This document shows, piece after piece, positions 14,695 to 22,339 of a stretch of DNA of 31,936 nucleotides. The DNA comes from UBA9676 sp035532275 (GTDB taxonomy: Bacteria > Actinomycetota > Actinomycetes > Streptosporangiales > Streptosporangiaceae): the NCBI GenBank assembly GCA_035532275.1, contig DATKRG010000124.1, forward strand, positions 1 through 31,936. Reading direction: 5' to 3'. The notes beneath the pieces are model-generated. The model ran no database searches and was not told the origin of the DNA. It was given only the letters and a program-made list of their open reading frames with translations. Every line of letters begins with the position of its first letter. The first letter of the stretch is position 1. A program made the translations under genes and the position numbers.

Positions 14695-14706
14695 TCACGC
14701 TAGCGT
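14677..14706 (+). promoter_or_regulatory. Candidate leaderless promoter of ECF sigma operon
   Basis: TTGCCC (14677-14682), 18-bp spacer, TAGCGT (14701-14706), then 7 bases to GTG 14714. This explains the lack of a Shine-Dalgarno. An ECF-type autoregulated promoter further upstream is not excluded. Confidence 0.35.
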
Positions 14707-14713
14707 TCTGGGA

Positions 14714-15274
14714 GTGGAGCCGACAGATGCGCTACTGGTGGCGCGGCTGGCGGCGGGGGATGATCACGCCCTCGCGGAGATCTTCGATCGCCTCGCGCCA
14801 GCGGTGTACAGTGCCGCGCTGCGCGTTCTCGGGGACGGCAGCGGTGCGCAGGACGTCGTCCAGGACGTTTTCGTCGAACTGTGGAGCCACCCCGACCGCT
14901 ATGACCTGGCCGCCGGCACGTTGCGCACTTACCTGATGGTGCTGGCCCGGCACCGGGCCGTGGACCGGGTGCGCAGCGAACTGCGCCGGATCGCCCGGCA
15001 GGAGCGCCACCATCGGCTCACCCCCACCGAGCGGCCCCTGTCACCCAGCGACCAGGTAGCGGCCGGCGAGGCCGCCGACGTGGTGCGGGCCGCGGTCCGC
15101 CTGCTCCCAGACGGCCAGCGCCGGGTGGTGGAGCTGGCCTACTTCCAGGGGCTGAGCTACCGGGAGGTCGCGCTGGCCGCGGGCATCCCGGAGGGCACGG
15201 CCAAGTCGCGGCTGCGGCTGGCATTGGCCAAACTGGAAACGGTCCTGGACCGGCAGCTGCTGGAGACGTCGTGA
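14714..15274 (+). CDS. ECF-family RNA polymerase sigma factor
   Basis: Protein of 186 residues with sigma region 2 (DALLVARLAAGDDHALAEIFDRLAPAVYSAALRVLGDGSGAQDVVQDVFVELW, about 4-57, including the core-binding and -10 helices) and region 4 (about 120-175: LLPDGQRRVVELAYFQGLSYREVALAAGIPEGTAKSRL, a helix-turn-helix for -35 recognition). No region 3 or C-terminal SnoaL domain. GTG 14714 (MEPTDALLVARL) is preferred over an ATG-like start 90 bp upstream because similarity begins there. Its TGA overlaps the start of the next gene (GTGA), the usual pairing of an ECF sigma with its regulator. Confidence 0.9.
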   Translation: MEPTDALLVARLAAGDDHALAEIFDRLAPAVYSAALRVLGDGSGAQDVVQDVFVELWSHPDRYDLAAGTLRTYLMVLARHRAVDRVRSELRRIARQERHHRLTPTERPLSPSDQVAAGEAADVVRAAVRLLPDGQRRVVELAYFQGLSYREVALAAGIPEGTAKSRLRLALAKLETVLDRQLLETS

Positions 15275-16137
15275 GCGCCGACACGCCGCAGCCGGTGGTG
15301 CTGCCCGAGGGCCTGCGGGAACGGGTCCTGGCGGCTTCCTGGCAAGCCCGGACGGCCGGTCACACGGTCCCGCAGGTCGCTGAGATGCCGCCGGCCGAGG
15401 CGTTCAGCCGGGCTGCCGACGCCTTCTACGGACTGCTGTGCGCGCTCGCTGAGCGGGACTGGCGGCTGCCGGTCCTTCGTGACCTGGACGTCCAGGGCCT
15501 CGTCGGGCACCTGATCGGGGTCGAGGAAGACGTGCACCGCTGCCTGGCCGGCGACCCGGACGTGGCTGACGCCGACCACGTCGGGTCCACCCAGCTCGCG
15601 GCGGTCCGCCAGGCCGGGCGTGCCCCGGACCAGACCCGGGCCGACTGGCGCCGGGCGGCCGACCGCACCCTGGAGCTGGTGCAGACGGCCGCAGATCCCC
15701 GTGCCGAGATGGCTGTGCACGGGATACGCCTGCCACTCGGGGCGCTGCTCATCGCCCGGGCATTCGAGCTGTGGACGCACGAGAACGACATCCTCCGGGC
15801 GGTGGGGATGCCCGCATCGGTGCCGGATGCCTCGATGCTGCGGCTGATGACTGAGCTGGCGGCTGGGCTGCTCCCGCATGCCGCGACCAGGACCGGCGTC
15901 CCCGGGCCGCTCTCCGTGCGGCTGGTGCTGACCGGCCCCGGCGGCGGCACCTGGGACGTCGCGATCGGCGGGGGCCCGTCCGACCCGGTCGCCGTCGGGA
16001 TCGTCACCGATGTGGTCGGGTTCTGCCGCCTGGTCGCCAACCGGGCCACCCCCGCCGAGCTTGACCTGTACGTCACCGGCGACCGTGGCCAGGCCGAAGG
16101 GGTGCTGGCGGCCGCGGCCGCGCTCGCGCTCGACTAG
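15271..16137 (+). CDS. MDMPI-domain protein, putative anti-sigma factor
   Basis: Protein of 288 residues containing a mycothiol-dependent maleylpyruvate isomerase-type metal-binding domain: DLDVQGLVGHLIGVEEDVHRCLAG and FELWTHENDILRAVG supply the His and Glu ligand pattern. The N-terminal 40 residues (LPEGLRERVLAASWQARTAG) resemble the segment found in actinobacterial ECF-linked proteins of this type. The C-terminal part (about 200-288) resembles the SCP2-like or MDMPI C-terminal domain. The GTG start overlaps the sigma stop by 4 bp, so it is most likely the cognate regulator, perhaps sensing metal or thiol status. No transmembrane helix is evident, so sensing would be cytoplasmic. The role is inferred from context. 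Confidence 0.82.
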   Translation: MSADTPQPVVLPEGLRERVLAASWQARTAGHTVPQVAEMPPAEAFSRAADAFYGLLCALAERDWRLPVLRDLDVQGLVGHLIGVEEDVHRCLAGDPDVADADHVGSTQLAAVRQAGRAPDQTRADWRRAADRTLELVQTAADPRAEMAVHGIRLPLGALLIARAFELWTHENDILRAVGMPASVPDASMLRLMTELAAGLLPHAATRTGVPGPLSVRLVLTGPGGGTWDVAIGGGPSDPVAVGIVTDVVGFCRLVANRATPAELDLYVTGDRGQAEGVLAAAAALALD

Positions 16138-16222
16138 AGCGTGTCCTGCCGATCCTCAAGATTTTCCGCTCGCGCTGGCCGGCCGGGTGATCCGGCGGCC
16201 GGACCGGTGACGTACCTCCCCC

Positions 16223-16240
16223 GGAGGCAGCGACGCCTCC
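16223..16240 (+). terminator. Possible terminator hairpin after the sigma operon
   Basis: GGAGGC, a 6-base loop, GCCTCC lies about 85 bp after the MDMPI-protein stop. There is no clear T tract, so this is weak. Confidence 0.3.
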
Positions 16241-16298
16241 AGCGCCGTCATCCATAAGTAGGGGTACACCCACGATCCGCGCCGCGTATCCCGCACCG

Positions 16299-16356
16299 GG
16301 GCCGGGATGCGCGGCGGAACACCCCCATTGGGCCGGCGTGCGCGGCGGAATACCCC
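16299..16356. repeat. Two 27-bp direct repeats upstream of the F420/NADP reductase-like gene
   Basis: Copies at 16299-16325 and 16330-16356 share GGGCCGG-xx-TGCGCGGCGGAA-x-ACCCC (24 of 27 identical), with a 31-bp period, about three helical turns. The second copy ends 25 bp before the start codon. Two sites on the same face of the DNA suggest a regulator-binding pair, or a local duplication. Confidence 0.55.
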
Positions 16357-16381
16357 TTACCCGGGCGAGGTTGGCGCGGGC

Positions 16382-17014
16382 ATGCGGATAGGACTGATCG
16401 GCGCGGGCAGGATCGGCGGAACGCTCGCCGAGCTGGCTGTCGGGCACGGGCATGACGTCGTCGTGAGCAACTCGCGCGGGCCGCAGACGCTGGCCGACCT
16501 GATCGCCCAGCTCGGGGAGCACGCCGTTGCCGGCACGGCCGAGCAGGCGGCGGCCGCCGGCGACATCGTGGTGGTCACCATCCCGCTGAAGAACTACCAG
16601 CAGGTCCCGGTCGCGGAACTGGCGGGCAAGACCGTCATCGACACGAACAACTACTACCCGGGCCGGGACGGGCAGTTCCCCGAGCTCGACGACGGCAGCA
16701 CCACCAGCAGCGAGCTGCTGGCAGCCCACCTGCCCGGCTCGCACGTGGTGAAGGCGTTCAACACGATCTTCTTCAAGGACCTGGCCTCGCAGGGGGAGCC
16801 GGCCGGGACACCGGGCCGCCGGGCGCTGCCGATAGCCGGAGACGACGCCGGGGCCAAGACGACCGTGGCAGGCCTGATCGGGGAGTTCGGGTTCGACGTC
16901 GTTGACGTCGGCCCGCTCGCTGAGGGCTACCGGTTCCAGCCTGGCACGCCGGCCTACAACATCCGGCTGGACGCGGCAGCGCTTACCGAAGCTCTCAGCC
17001 AGGCCGGGAGCTGA
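16382..17014 (+). CDS. F420-dependent NADP reductase-like (NpdG family) oxidoreductase
   Basis: Protein of 210 residues with an N-terminal Rossmann motif (MRIGLIGAGRIGGTLAELA) followed by VVVSNSRGP, whose Ser-Asn-Ser-Arg suits the 2'-phosphate of NADP(H). Also VVVTIPLKNYQQVP, TVIDTNNYYPGRDGQ, VVKAFNTIFFKDLA and PIAGDDAGAKTTVAGLIGEFGFDVVDVGPL. This is the NADP oxidoreductase, coenzyme F420-dependent family; many actinobacterial members have unverified cofactor partners, so F420 use is an inference. ATG 16382 fits the family start; GGCGAGG lies about 11 bases upstream. It is monocistronic, converging with the DUF202 pair. Confidence 0.88.
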   Translation: MRIGLIGAGRIGGTLAELAVGHGHDVVVSNSRGPQTLADLIAQLGEHAVAGTAEQAAAAGDIVVVTIPLKNYQQVPVAELAGKTVIDTNNYYPGRDGQFPELDDGSTTSSELLAAHLPGSHVVKAFNTIFFKDLASQGEPAGTPGRRALPIAGDDAGAKTTVAGLIGEFGFDVVDVGPLAEGYRFQPGTPAYNIRLDAAALTEALSQAGS

Positions 17015-17023
17015 CCGGAAGGC

Positions 17024-17302
17024 TCAGGCGGGCCTTCCACCGCCGACGAAGCTGAACACCAGCGCCGCGACCCCGATCGCGGTGGTGATGACCGTGATCA
17101 GCAGGAGCCGCCGGTTGTGGGCGCGCGCTGAGCCCGGCCGGTCCGGCAGCCGGCCCAGCCGCCAGATCAGCGGGCTGAGGACGAGGACCGGGATCCCAGC
17201 CTCGGGACGGTACTTGAGCATCACGGCCCCGACCGCGGCGAACGAGATGGCGGTGCGGGTCCAGGCGAGTTCGGTCCGTTCCCGGAACAGCCCTAGGTCC
17301 AC
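17024..17302 (-). CDS. DUF202 small membrane protein
   Basis: About 92 residues. It begins with the DUF202 signature LFRERTELAWTRTAIS (about 5-20), a first membrane segment (FAAVGAVML), a second hydrophobic stretch (GIPVLVLSPLIW) and a C-terminal helix (LLLITVITTAIGVAALVFSFVGG). Function unknown. The start is uncertain: GTG 17302 places the signature right at the N-terminus, while a CTG at 17330-17332 would overlap the upstream stop as CTGA, parallel to the ATGA/GTGA couplings seen elsewhere in this window. Paired with a second DUF202 gene, as is common for this family. Confidence 0.8.
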   Translation of the reverse strand: MDLGLFRERTELAWTRTAISFAAVGAVMLKYRPEAGIPVLVLSPLIWRLGRLPDRPGSARAHNRRLLLITVITTAIGVAALVFSFVGGGRPA

Positions 17303-17328
17303 GTCCTCGATGTCGTCGGCCGGCGGTT

Positions 17329-17718
17329 TCAGTGCCCTCTCACCCCCGAGATCACCGCGACGACCGCTGCGGCGAGGCCGATGGCGGCGATGGCGATCGC
17401 CAGGATCTGGGGCAGGCGGGAACGGGCCAGCGGTTCGCCGCTGCGCAGTGCTCGCTGGTTGCCCTTCCACTCCAGGTAGCTGATCACCGAGACGGCGCAG
17501 CCGAGCAGGATCAGCGGAGTGCCGATGACGTGCCGGCCCCAGGGCAGGCCCGGGAAGGGCGGCAGCAGCTGCACGATCGCCAGCCCGCCGACCACCAGCG
17601 CGAGCGAGGTGCGGCTCCAGGCCAGGAAGGTCCGCTCGTTGGCGAAAGTGAAACGGGCATCCGGCTCGGTCCCGCCGTCGTCGTCACGGGCGGCGCCGTC
17701 GGCTTTCTTCCCGTCCAT
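17329..17718 (-). CDS. DUF202/YidH-family membrane protein
   Basis: Protein of 129 residues. A charged N-terminus is followed by the DUF202 signature RFTFANERTFLAWSRTSLALVVGGLAIVQLL (about 22-52) and three predicted membrane segments (about 36-52, 62-82, 104-126). It corresponds to the YidH/YidG type of inner membrane protein, function unknown. ATG 17716-17718. It is the first gene of a two-gene unit with the DUF202 protein downstream. Confidence 0.87.
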   Translation of the reverse strand: MDGKKADGAARDDDGGTEPDARFTFANERTFLAWSRTSLALVVGGLAIVQLLPPFPGLPWGRHVIGTPLILLGCAVSVISYLEWKGNQRALRSGEPLARSRLPQILAIAIAAIGLAAAVVAVISGVRGH

Positions 17719-17793
17719 GGCACGACGTTATGCCCCGGGTGATCCGATCGGCGTGCCGCCTCCCGCACAGCTTGCGTTCGGCGGATGAGACGT

Positions 17794-18357
17794 TTATGGC
17801 CTGCCCACCCGGAACACCCGCAGCTGGAGAGCGAGCGTGGCGTAGTAGCCGACGAGGGTAGTGAGCTCGAAGACGCCGCTGGTGCCCAGGGCGGCTGCCG
17901 CCTCGGCGTATTGCTCGTCGTCGAGGTCACCTGCCCCGGCCAGCGCCTGTGCCGCGCGGACGGCCGCCCGTTCGGCCGGGTCGGCCAGGGGCGGTTCCCG
18001 GCCCGCCCGCAGCATGGCCAGGTCAGCCTCGGCCAGGCCGAGCCGGCGGGCGGCGGCCTCGTGGACGTGCTGCTCAAACCCACACTCCCAGTGCGCCGCG
18101 ACGGCGAGGATCGCCAGTTCCCGCGCCCGGCCGCCGAGCCCGCCCTGGTAGCGGATGGCGGCGCCGAGTGCCTGCAGGGCCGATCCGAGTGTCGGCTGCA
18201 GCAGCATGGCGTTGAACGGCCCGGACAGCGCCCCGTTCCGGTCGACCAGCTCGTCAGGCCCGGCTGCCTGGGCCCGCGGGCCGCCCGTGATGTCCTGGTA
18301 GAGCCGCCGCTGGCTCTCGTCCAGGACCGCCGGATTCAGCGGGCCGAGCCGCGTCAT
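17794..18357 (-). CDS. Carboxymuconolactone decarboxylase-family protein
   Basis: Protein of 187 residues with the all-helical CMD/AhpD fold. The signature GGLGGRARELAILAVAAHWECGFEQHVHEAAARRLGL carries the Glu, one Cys and two His of the family active-site helix. The second Cys of an AhpD-type CxxC is absent (ECGFEQH), so peroxidase or disulfide chemistry is unlikely; members of this subgroup are mostly uncharacterised. ATG 18355-18357 is chosen because a strong AGGAGGT precedes it by about 7 bases; an upstream frame to 18420 adds 21 residues. It is divergent from the SDR gene across 77 bp, so the two may act on one substrate or share control. Confidence 0.87.
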   Translation of the reverse strand: MTRLGPLNPAVLDESQRRLYQDITGGPRAQAAGPDELVDRNGALSGPFNAMLLQPTLGSALQALGAAIRYQGGLGGRARELAILAVAAHWECGFEQHVHEAAARRLGLAEADLAMLRAGREPPLADPAERAAVRAAQALAGAGDLDDEQYAEAAAALGTSGVFELTTLVGYYATLALQLRVFRVGRP

Positions 18358-18434
18358 ACCGGTACCTCCTGCGGTCGTGACAGCATGGGCGGACAAGATT
18401 TCACACAGCGAAGCTAACACCGGAAAGGCGTGGG

Positions 18435-19208
18435 GTGCGGCGACCGGGCAGGGATGACTGGCTAGGGCTGGCCGGCCGCACCGCGCTGGTCGCCGGCGCC
18501 GGGGGCCTCGGCGGGCCGGCCGCCGTCGCCCTGGCCGGTTTGGGCGTGCGGGTGCTGGCGGTGGACGCCGACGAGGCCCGCCTTGCCACCCTCAGCCAGC
18601 AGGCTAGTGATCAGGACAGCCCGGTCGAGGTGCTGGCCGCGGACCTGGCCGACGCCGGTACGTGCCGTGCGGTCGTCGCCGAGGCTGCCCGCCGGCTGGG
18701 CTCCATCGAGGTGTTCCTGCACGCGATTGGGAAGAACACCCGGCTGCCGGTGCTGGACGCCGACGACAGCATCTGGTCACAGCTGCTCACGGTCAACTTG
18801 TCCAGCGCCTACTGGGTCGGCCAGGCGGTCGGGCGGCTGATGTGCGCCGCCGGGTACGGGCGTATGGTCTTCGTTTCGTCGGTGTCCGGCCTGCTAGCCC
18901 ATCCGCACCACGCCCCGTACGCCGCGGCCAAGGGCGGCCTCAACCAGCTGGTCCGGGTGATGGCCAGGGAGTGGGCCGGGCTGGGGGTCACCGTCAATGC
19001 CATCGCCCCCGGCTACACCGAGACCGGCCTGACCCGCGATTACCTCGCGCAGCCCGGCGTCAGGGAAGGCCTGGTCAGCCTCGTCCCCGCTGGCCACCTC
19101 GGCACCCCGGCCGAGGTGGCAGATGCGGTGGCGTTCCTGGCCTCCGACCGGGCCGGCTTCATCACCGGCCAGATCCTGTACGTCGATGGCGGCCGGACCC
19201 TGGTCTGA
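18435..19208 (+). CDS. Short-chain dehydrogenase/reductase
   Basis: NAD(P)-dependent oxidoreductase of 257 residues with the classical SDR layout: GAGGLGG (21-27) cofactor loop, VDADEARL after strand 2 (Asp favouring NAD(H)), Asn121 in TVNLSSAYW, Ser149 in VFVSSVSG, and Tyr162-Lys166 in PYAAAKGG, so the catalytic tetrad is complete. The usual NNAG motif reads HAIG (96-99). The C-terminus FITGQILYVDGGRTLV is typical. Substrate unknown. The start is GTG 18435, with GGAAAGG upstream. Divergent from the carboxymuconolactone decarboxylase-like gene. Confidence 0.9.
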   Translation: MRRPGRDDWLGLAGRTALVAGAGGLGGPAAVALAGLGVRVLAVDADEARLATLSQQASDQDSPVEVLAADLADAGTCRAVVAEAARRLGSIEVFLHAIGKNTRLPVLDADDSIWSQLLTVNLSSAYWVGQAVGRLMCAAGYGRMVFVSSVSGLLAHPHHAPYAAAKGGLNQLVRVMAREWAGLGVTVNAIAPGYTETGLTRDYLAQPGVREGLVSLVPAGHLGTPAEVADAVAFLASDRAGFITGQILYVDGGRTLV

Positions 19209-19262
19209 CCGCCCTGGCGTGCGTGACGCCCATGATCGGCACCTGAGCCGCCCGGTCCGGCC

Positions 19263-19268
19263 TACGAT
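19263..19268 (+). promoter_or_regulatory. -10 element for leaderless lipoprotein mRNA
   Basis: TACGAT lies 6 bases before ATG 19275 and no Shine-Dalgarno is present, so the transcript may start at the ATG. No clear -35. Confidence 0.35.
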
Positions 19269-19274
19269 GCCGTC

Positions 19275-19796
19275 ATGGCCGGATATCGCGCCCTGGTGGG
19301 GGTCATCGCCGCACTGCTGGCCGCGGGATGTGCCAGCGCGCCGCCTTCGGGTGCCGGCCCGGGGCAGGCGCCCGCCACCCGGCCCACGCCGGGGATCGCC
19401 ACCGGCTCGCAGCGCCAGGCGCTGGCAGCCAGGTACCTGGCCATCGCGAAGGCGGGGAACCGGCGGCTGGAGATCGACTTCGACGGGCTGCACGGGCGTG
19501 ACCGCCATCATCTCGGCGCGGCCGTGGCCGACCTGCGCGACGCCGCCGCCACCGAGCGCCTGTTCGACCGGCGCCTGCTCGCCATCGCCTTCCCGCCGGT
19601 GACCGAGGCCGTCGCACGCACGCTGTACCGGGTCAACCAGGCCCGGGCCGCGCTGACAGTCCAGGCGGCCGGCTCGGTGTCGCTGCGCCAGCTCGCCGGC
19701 TACGAAACGCGGCTCAACGCCGCGAACGGGCCGGTCGAGCAGCAGGTCCGGCTGATCCGCCGGCAGCTGGGCCTGCCGCCGCCCGAGACAAGCTGA
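19275..19796 (+). CDS. Putative lipoprotein of unknown function
   Basis: Protein of 173 residues with a lipoprotein signal peptide (MAGYRALVGVIAALLAAGC, lipobox LAAGC, predicted lipidated Cys19) and a Pro/Ala-rich linker (about 20-48). A helical charged domain follows (RYLAIAKAGNRRLEIDFDGL, LGAAVADLRDAAATERLFDRRLLAIAFP). It is probably anchored to the outer face of the membrane. I do not recognise the domain. It ends 13 bp before the convergent fhs stop. Confidence 0.78.
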   Translation: MAGYRALVGVIAALLAAGCASAPPSGAGPGQAPATRPTPGIATGSQRQALAARYLAIAKAGNRRLEIDFDGLHGRDRHHLGAAVADLRDAAATERLFDRRLLAIAFPPVTEAVARTLYRVNQARAALTVQAAGSVSLRQLAGYETRLNAANGPVEQQVRLIRRQLGLPPPETS

Positions 19797-19809
19797 CCCA
19801 CCGGGGGCC

Positions 19810-21507
19810 TCACGACAGGCCGATGATGAGCCCGTCGGGGTCGAGGTCGATGCGGGTGGCGGCGGGGGTGGCGTTGAGGCCGGGCATGGTGCGCATGTCG
19901 CCGCAGATGGGGTAGATGAACCCGGCGCCTGCGGAGGCGCGGACTTCGCGGACCGGCAGCGTCCAGCCGGTCGGCGCACCCTTGAGGGCAGGATTGGACG
20001 AGATGGACAGATGAGTCTTGGCGATGCACACGGGCAGGTGCCCGAACCCGGCCCGCTCGTAGGTGGCCAGCTGGGCCGCTGCCTGCGGGGAGTACTCGAC
20101 CCCGTCGGCGCCGTAGACGCGGGTGGCGACGGTTTCGATCTTGTCGCGCAGGGTGGCCGTGTCGGGGTAGAGGAAGCGGAACTGTGACGGCCCGGCGGCG
20201 GCCTCAGCGACCGCCTCGGCGAGCTCGGTGGCGCCGCGGCCGCCGTCGGTGAAGTGGGTGCACACCGCCGCCCGGGCACCCTCCTCAGCGGCGATGTCCC
20301 GGATGACTTGGTGCTCGCTGGCATGGTCGGTGGGGAAGGCGTTGACGGCCACCACCGCCGGCACGCCGTGCAGGGCGATGTTGGCGATCTGCTTACGCAG
20401 GTTCGCCGCCCCGGCAGCCACGTCGTCGGGGTTCTCGGCCAGCAGTTCCACCGGGAGCGGCCGGCCCGCGACGATCTTGTACTTACCCGAGTGCGCCTTC
20501 AGAGCCCGGACGGTGGCGACGATCACGGCCGCGTCGGGGACCAGCCCGGAGGTGCGGCATTTGATGTTGAAGAACCGCTCGGCGCCCATGTCGGCGCCGA
20601 ACCCGGCCTCGGTGACCAGGTAGTCACCGGCGTGGATGCCGATCAGGTCGGCGATCACCGAGGAGTTCCCGGTCGCGATGTTGCCGAACGGCCCCGCGTG
20701 CACCAGGACCGGGGTGTTCTCCAAGGTCTGCAGCAGGTTCGGCTTGACCGCATCGCGCAGCATGACAGCCATCGACCCGGCTGCCTGCAGTTGCTCGGCG
20801 GTGACCGGCGTGCCGTCCCGCGTGTAGCCGATCACGATCCGGCCGAGCCGCTCGCGCAGGTCAGCCAGCGACCCGGCCAGCGCCAGGGTGGCCATCACCT
20901 CGGAGGCGGCGGTGATGTCGAACCCGCTCTGCCGCGGCACGCCATCCCCGCGCCCGCCCAGCCCGATCACGATGTTGCGCAGCGCCCGGTCGTTGACATC
21001 CAGCACCCGCCGCCACGTGATGTTGTGCAGGTCGATGCCCAAGTCGTTGCCCTGGAACAGGTGGTTGTCGATCATCGCCGCCAGCAGGTTATGCGCCGCG
21101 GTCACCGCATGCATGTCACCGGTCAGGTGCAGGTTGAGCACCTCCATCGGCACCACCTGGCTGTAGCCGCCCCCGGCAGCCCCGCCCTTGATCCCGAACG
21201 TCGGCCCCATCGACGGCTGCCGGACCGCCACCGTCGCCCGCTTGCCGATGTGGCGGAACGCCTGCCCCAGCCCGACCGTGGTGGTGGTCTTGCCCTCCCC
21301 CAGCGGGGTCGGCGTGACCGCGCTGACCACCACATACTTCGCCGCCGGGCGGCCCGCGAGTTCCGCGATCGCGTCGAGCTTGATCTTCACCACCTGCTCG
21401 CCGTAATGCTCCAGCAGGTGGCTGGGGATCCCCATGTCGCTGGCAATATCCTCCAGCGGTTTCAGGGCCGCGCCCCGGGCGATGTCCAGGTCGCTTGGGA
21501 ACGCCAT
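19810..21507 (-). CDS. fhs: Formate-tetrahydrofolate ligase
   Basis: ATP-dependent enzyme making 10-formyl-THF from formate and THF in cytoplasmic one-carbon metabolism. 565 residues, the usual family length. P-loop PTPLGEGKTTTTVGLGQAF (66-84), RQPSMGPTFGIKGGAAGGGYSQV, LTGDMHAVTAAHNLLAAMIDNHLFQGN, the FDITAASEVMATLALAGSLADLRERL block and the C-terminal VCIAKTHLSISSNPALKGAPTG are all characteristic. ATG 21505-21507 has GGAGGAG about 9 bases upstream; an in-frame start at 21675 would add an atypical 56 residues. The 248-bp upstream spacer shows no recognisable THF riboswitch. The neighbouring methylated-amine genes also feed folate-bound one-carbon units. Confidence 0.97.
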   Translation of the reverse strand: MAFPSDLDIARGAALKPLEDIASDMGIPSHLLEHYGEQVVKIKLDAIAELAGRPAAKYVVVSAVTPTPLGEGKTTTTVGLGQAFRHIGKRATVAVRQPSMGPTFGIKGGAAGGGYSQVVPMEVLNLHLTGDMHAVTAAHNLLAAMIDNHLFQGNDLGIDLHNITWRRVLDVNDRALRNIVIGLGGRGDGVPRQSGFDITAASEVMATLALAGSLADLRERLGRIVIGYTRDGTPVTAEQLQAAGSMAVMLRDAVKPNLLQTLENTPVLVHAGPFGNIATGNSSVIADLIGIHAGDYLVTEAGFGADMGAERFFNIKCRTSGLVPDAAVIVATVRALKAHSGKYKIVAGRPLPVELLAENPDDVAAGAANLRKQIANIALHGVPAVVAVNAFPTDHASEHQVIRDIAAEEGARAAVCTHFTDGGRGATELAEAVAEAAAGPSQFRFLYPDTATLRDKIETVATRVYGADGVEYSPQAAAQLATYERAGFGHLPVCIAKTHLSISSNPALKGAPTGWTLPVREVRASAGAGFIYPICGDMRTMPGLNATPAATRIDLDPDGLIIGLS

Positions 21508-21755
21508 GATGTGGCTCCTCCCCGGTGCTGCCGGCTGAATGGGCAGCGTTGGTTGAGTGTGCAACAGCGACCCTGGGCAAGCCACCGGGCAGCGGCACAG
21601 ATTCGGGTCCGGCACTTCGTGACGCCTCACAAACCGGCCCGCCGGGTGCGTGTACAAGGGGTGCTGCCAGGGCATTTCTCGCCTGCGGTGAACGATTGCC
21701 CCCGCCGCTACGTGATTCGGGTATCGGTTCTATCGCTGATGAACGGAGAGATGCG

Positions 21756-22292
21756 ATGCGTGGCAGATGGTGGGCGCCGGCGGGATTCGCTGCCGCCGCC
21801 TTGATTGTCGCGGCGTGCGGAAGTTCGACCACGAGCTCGAGCGGCGGTTCGAGCAGCGCGCCGAGTGCAGCCGCCTCCTCACAGTCCGGTTCGTCCAGCT
21901 CTATGGTGAAGACCACCAAGATCGGTGGCGCGACCGTGCTGACGAGCGCCCAGGGCATGACGCTCTACTGGTTCGTGCCGGACACGTCGACCAAGTCGAA
22001 CTGCAACGGCAGCTGCGCTCACTACTGGCCGCCCGTGAAGGGGCCGGTCACCGCCGGTACCGGGGTGACGGGCAAGCTCGGCACGATCACCCGCTCCGAC
22101 GGCTCGATGCAGGCCACCTACAACGGCCACCCGCTGTACACCTACCTGGCCGACACCGCTCCTGGCCAGAACAAGGGCAACGGCATCAACGCCTCCGGTG
22201 GGGTGTGGCATGAGGTCACCGTGACCGGTGGCGCGGCGCCCGCGCCGGCCCAGTCCAGTACCTCCAGCGGCGGCGGCGGATACGGGTACTGA
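21756..22292 (+). CDS. Lipoprotein with COG4315 Yx(FWY)xxD repeats
   Basis: Protein of 178 residues. The signal peptide ends at a lipobox (LIVAAC, Cys21), followed by a Ser/Gly-rich linker to about 50. The PF03640/COG4315 domain shows two copies of the Yx(FWY)xxD motif: YWFVPD (71-76) and YTYLAD (128-133). Between them lies SNCNGSCAHYWPP with a C-x3-C pair. The C-terminus is a low-complexity Ser/Gly tail. It is extracytoplasmic; the biochemical function of the family is unsettled. ATG 21756 has GGAGAG 5 bases upstream; ATG 21751 is out of frame. It is 47 bp upstream of a membrane-fused paralogue on the same strand, so it probably arose by duplication and is cotranscribed. Confidence 0.88.
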   Translation: MRGRWWAPAGFAAAALIVAACGSSTTSSSGGSSSAPSAAASSQSGSSSSMVKTTKIGGATVLTSAQGMTLYWFVPDTSTKSNCNGSCAHYWPPVKGPVTAGTGVTGKLGTITRSDGSMQATYNGHPLYTYLADTAPGQNKGNGINASGGVWHEVTVTGGAAPAPAQSSTSSGGGGYGY

Positions 22293-22339
22293 CGCCGGTA
22301 CCAGTTCCGCCTGTCCCAGTTCAGCCTGAGGGAGTGACC

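Larger units (their letters stand above)
14346..14713. other. 368-bp divergent spacer rich in repeats
   Basis: Contains four GC-rich tandem repeats (14454-14542), a 14-bp inverted repeat (14649-14694) and a candidate leaderless promoter for the sigma factor. No small gene is convincing here. Confidence 0.6.

Noticed and set aside
16250..16330. CsoR-like copper operator suggested by GGGGTA and TACCCC elements near the F420/NADP reductase-like gene
   Set aside because: The elements do not form the expected TACCC-N6-GGGTA arrangement and no copper gene is nearby; the direct repeats explain the similarity better.
21508..21755. THF riboswitch before fhs
   Set aside because: No recognisable conserved THF aptamer core; only a short GTTG/CAAC hairpin was visible.
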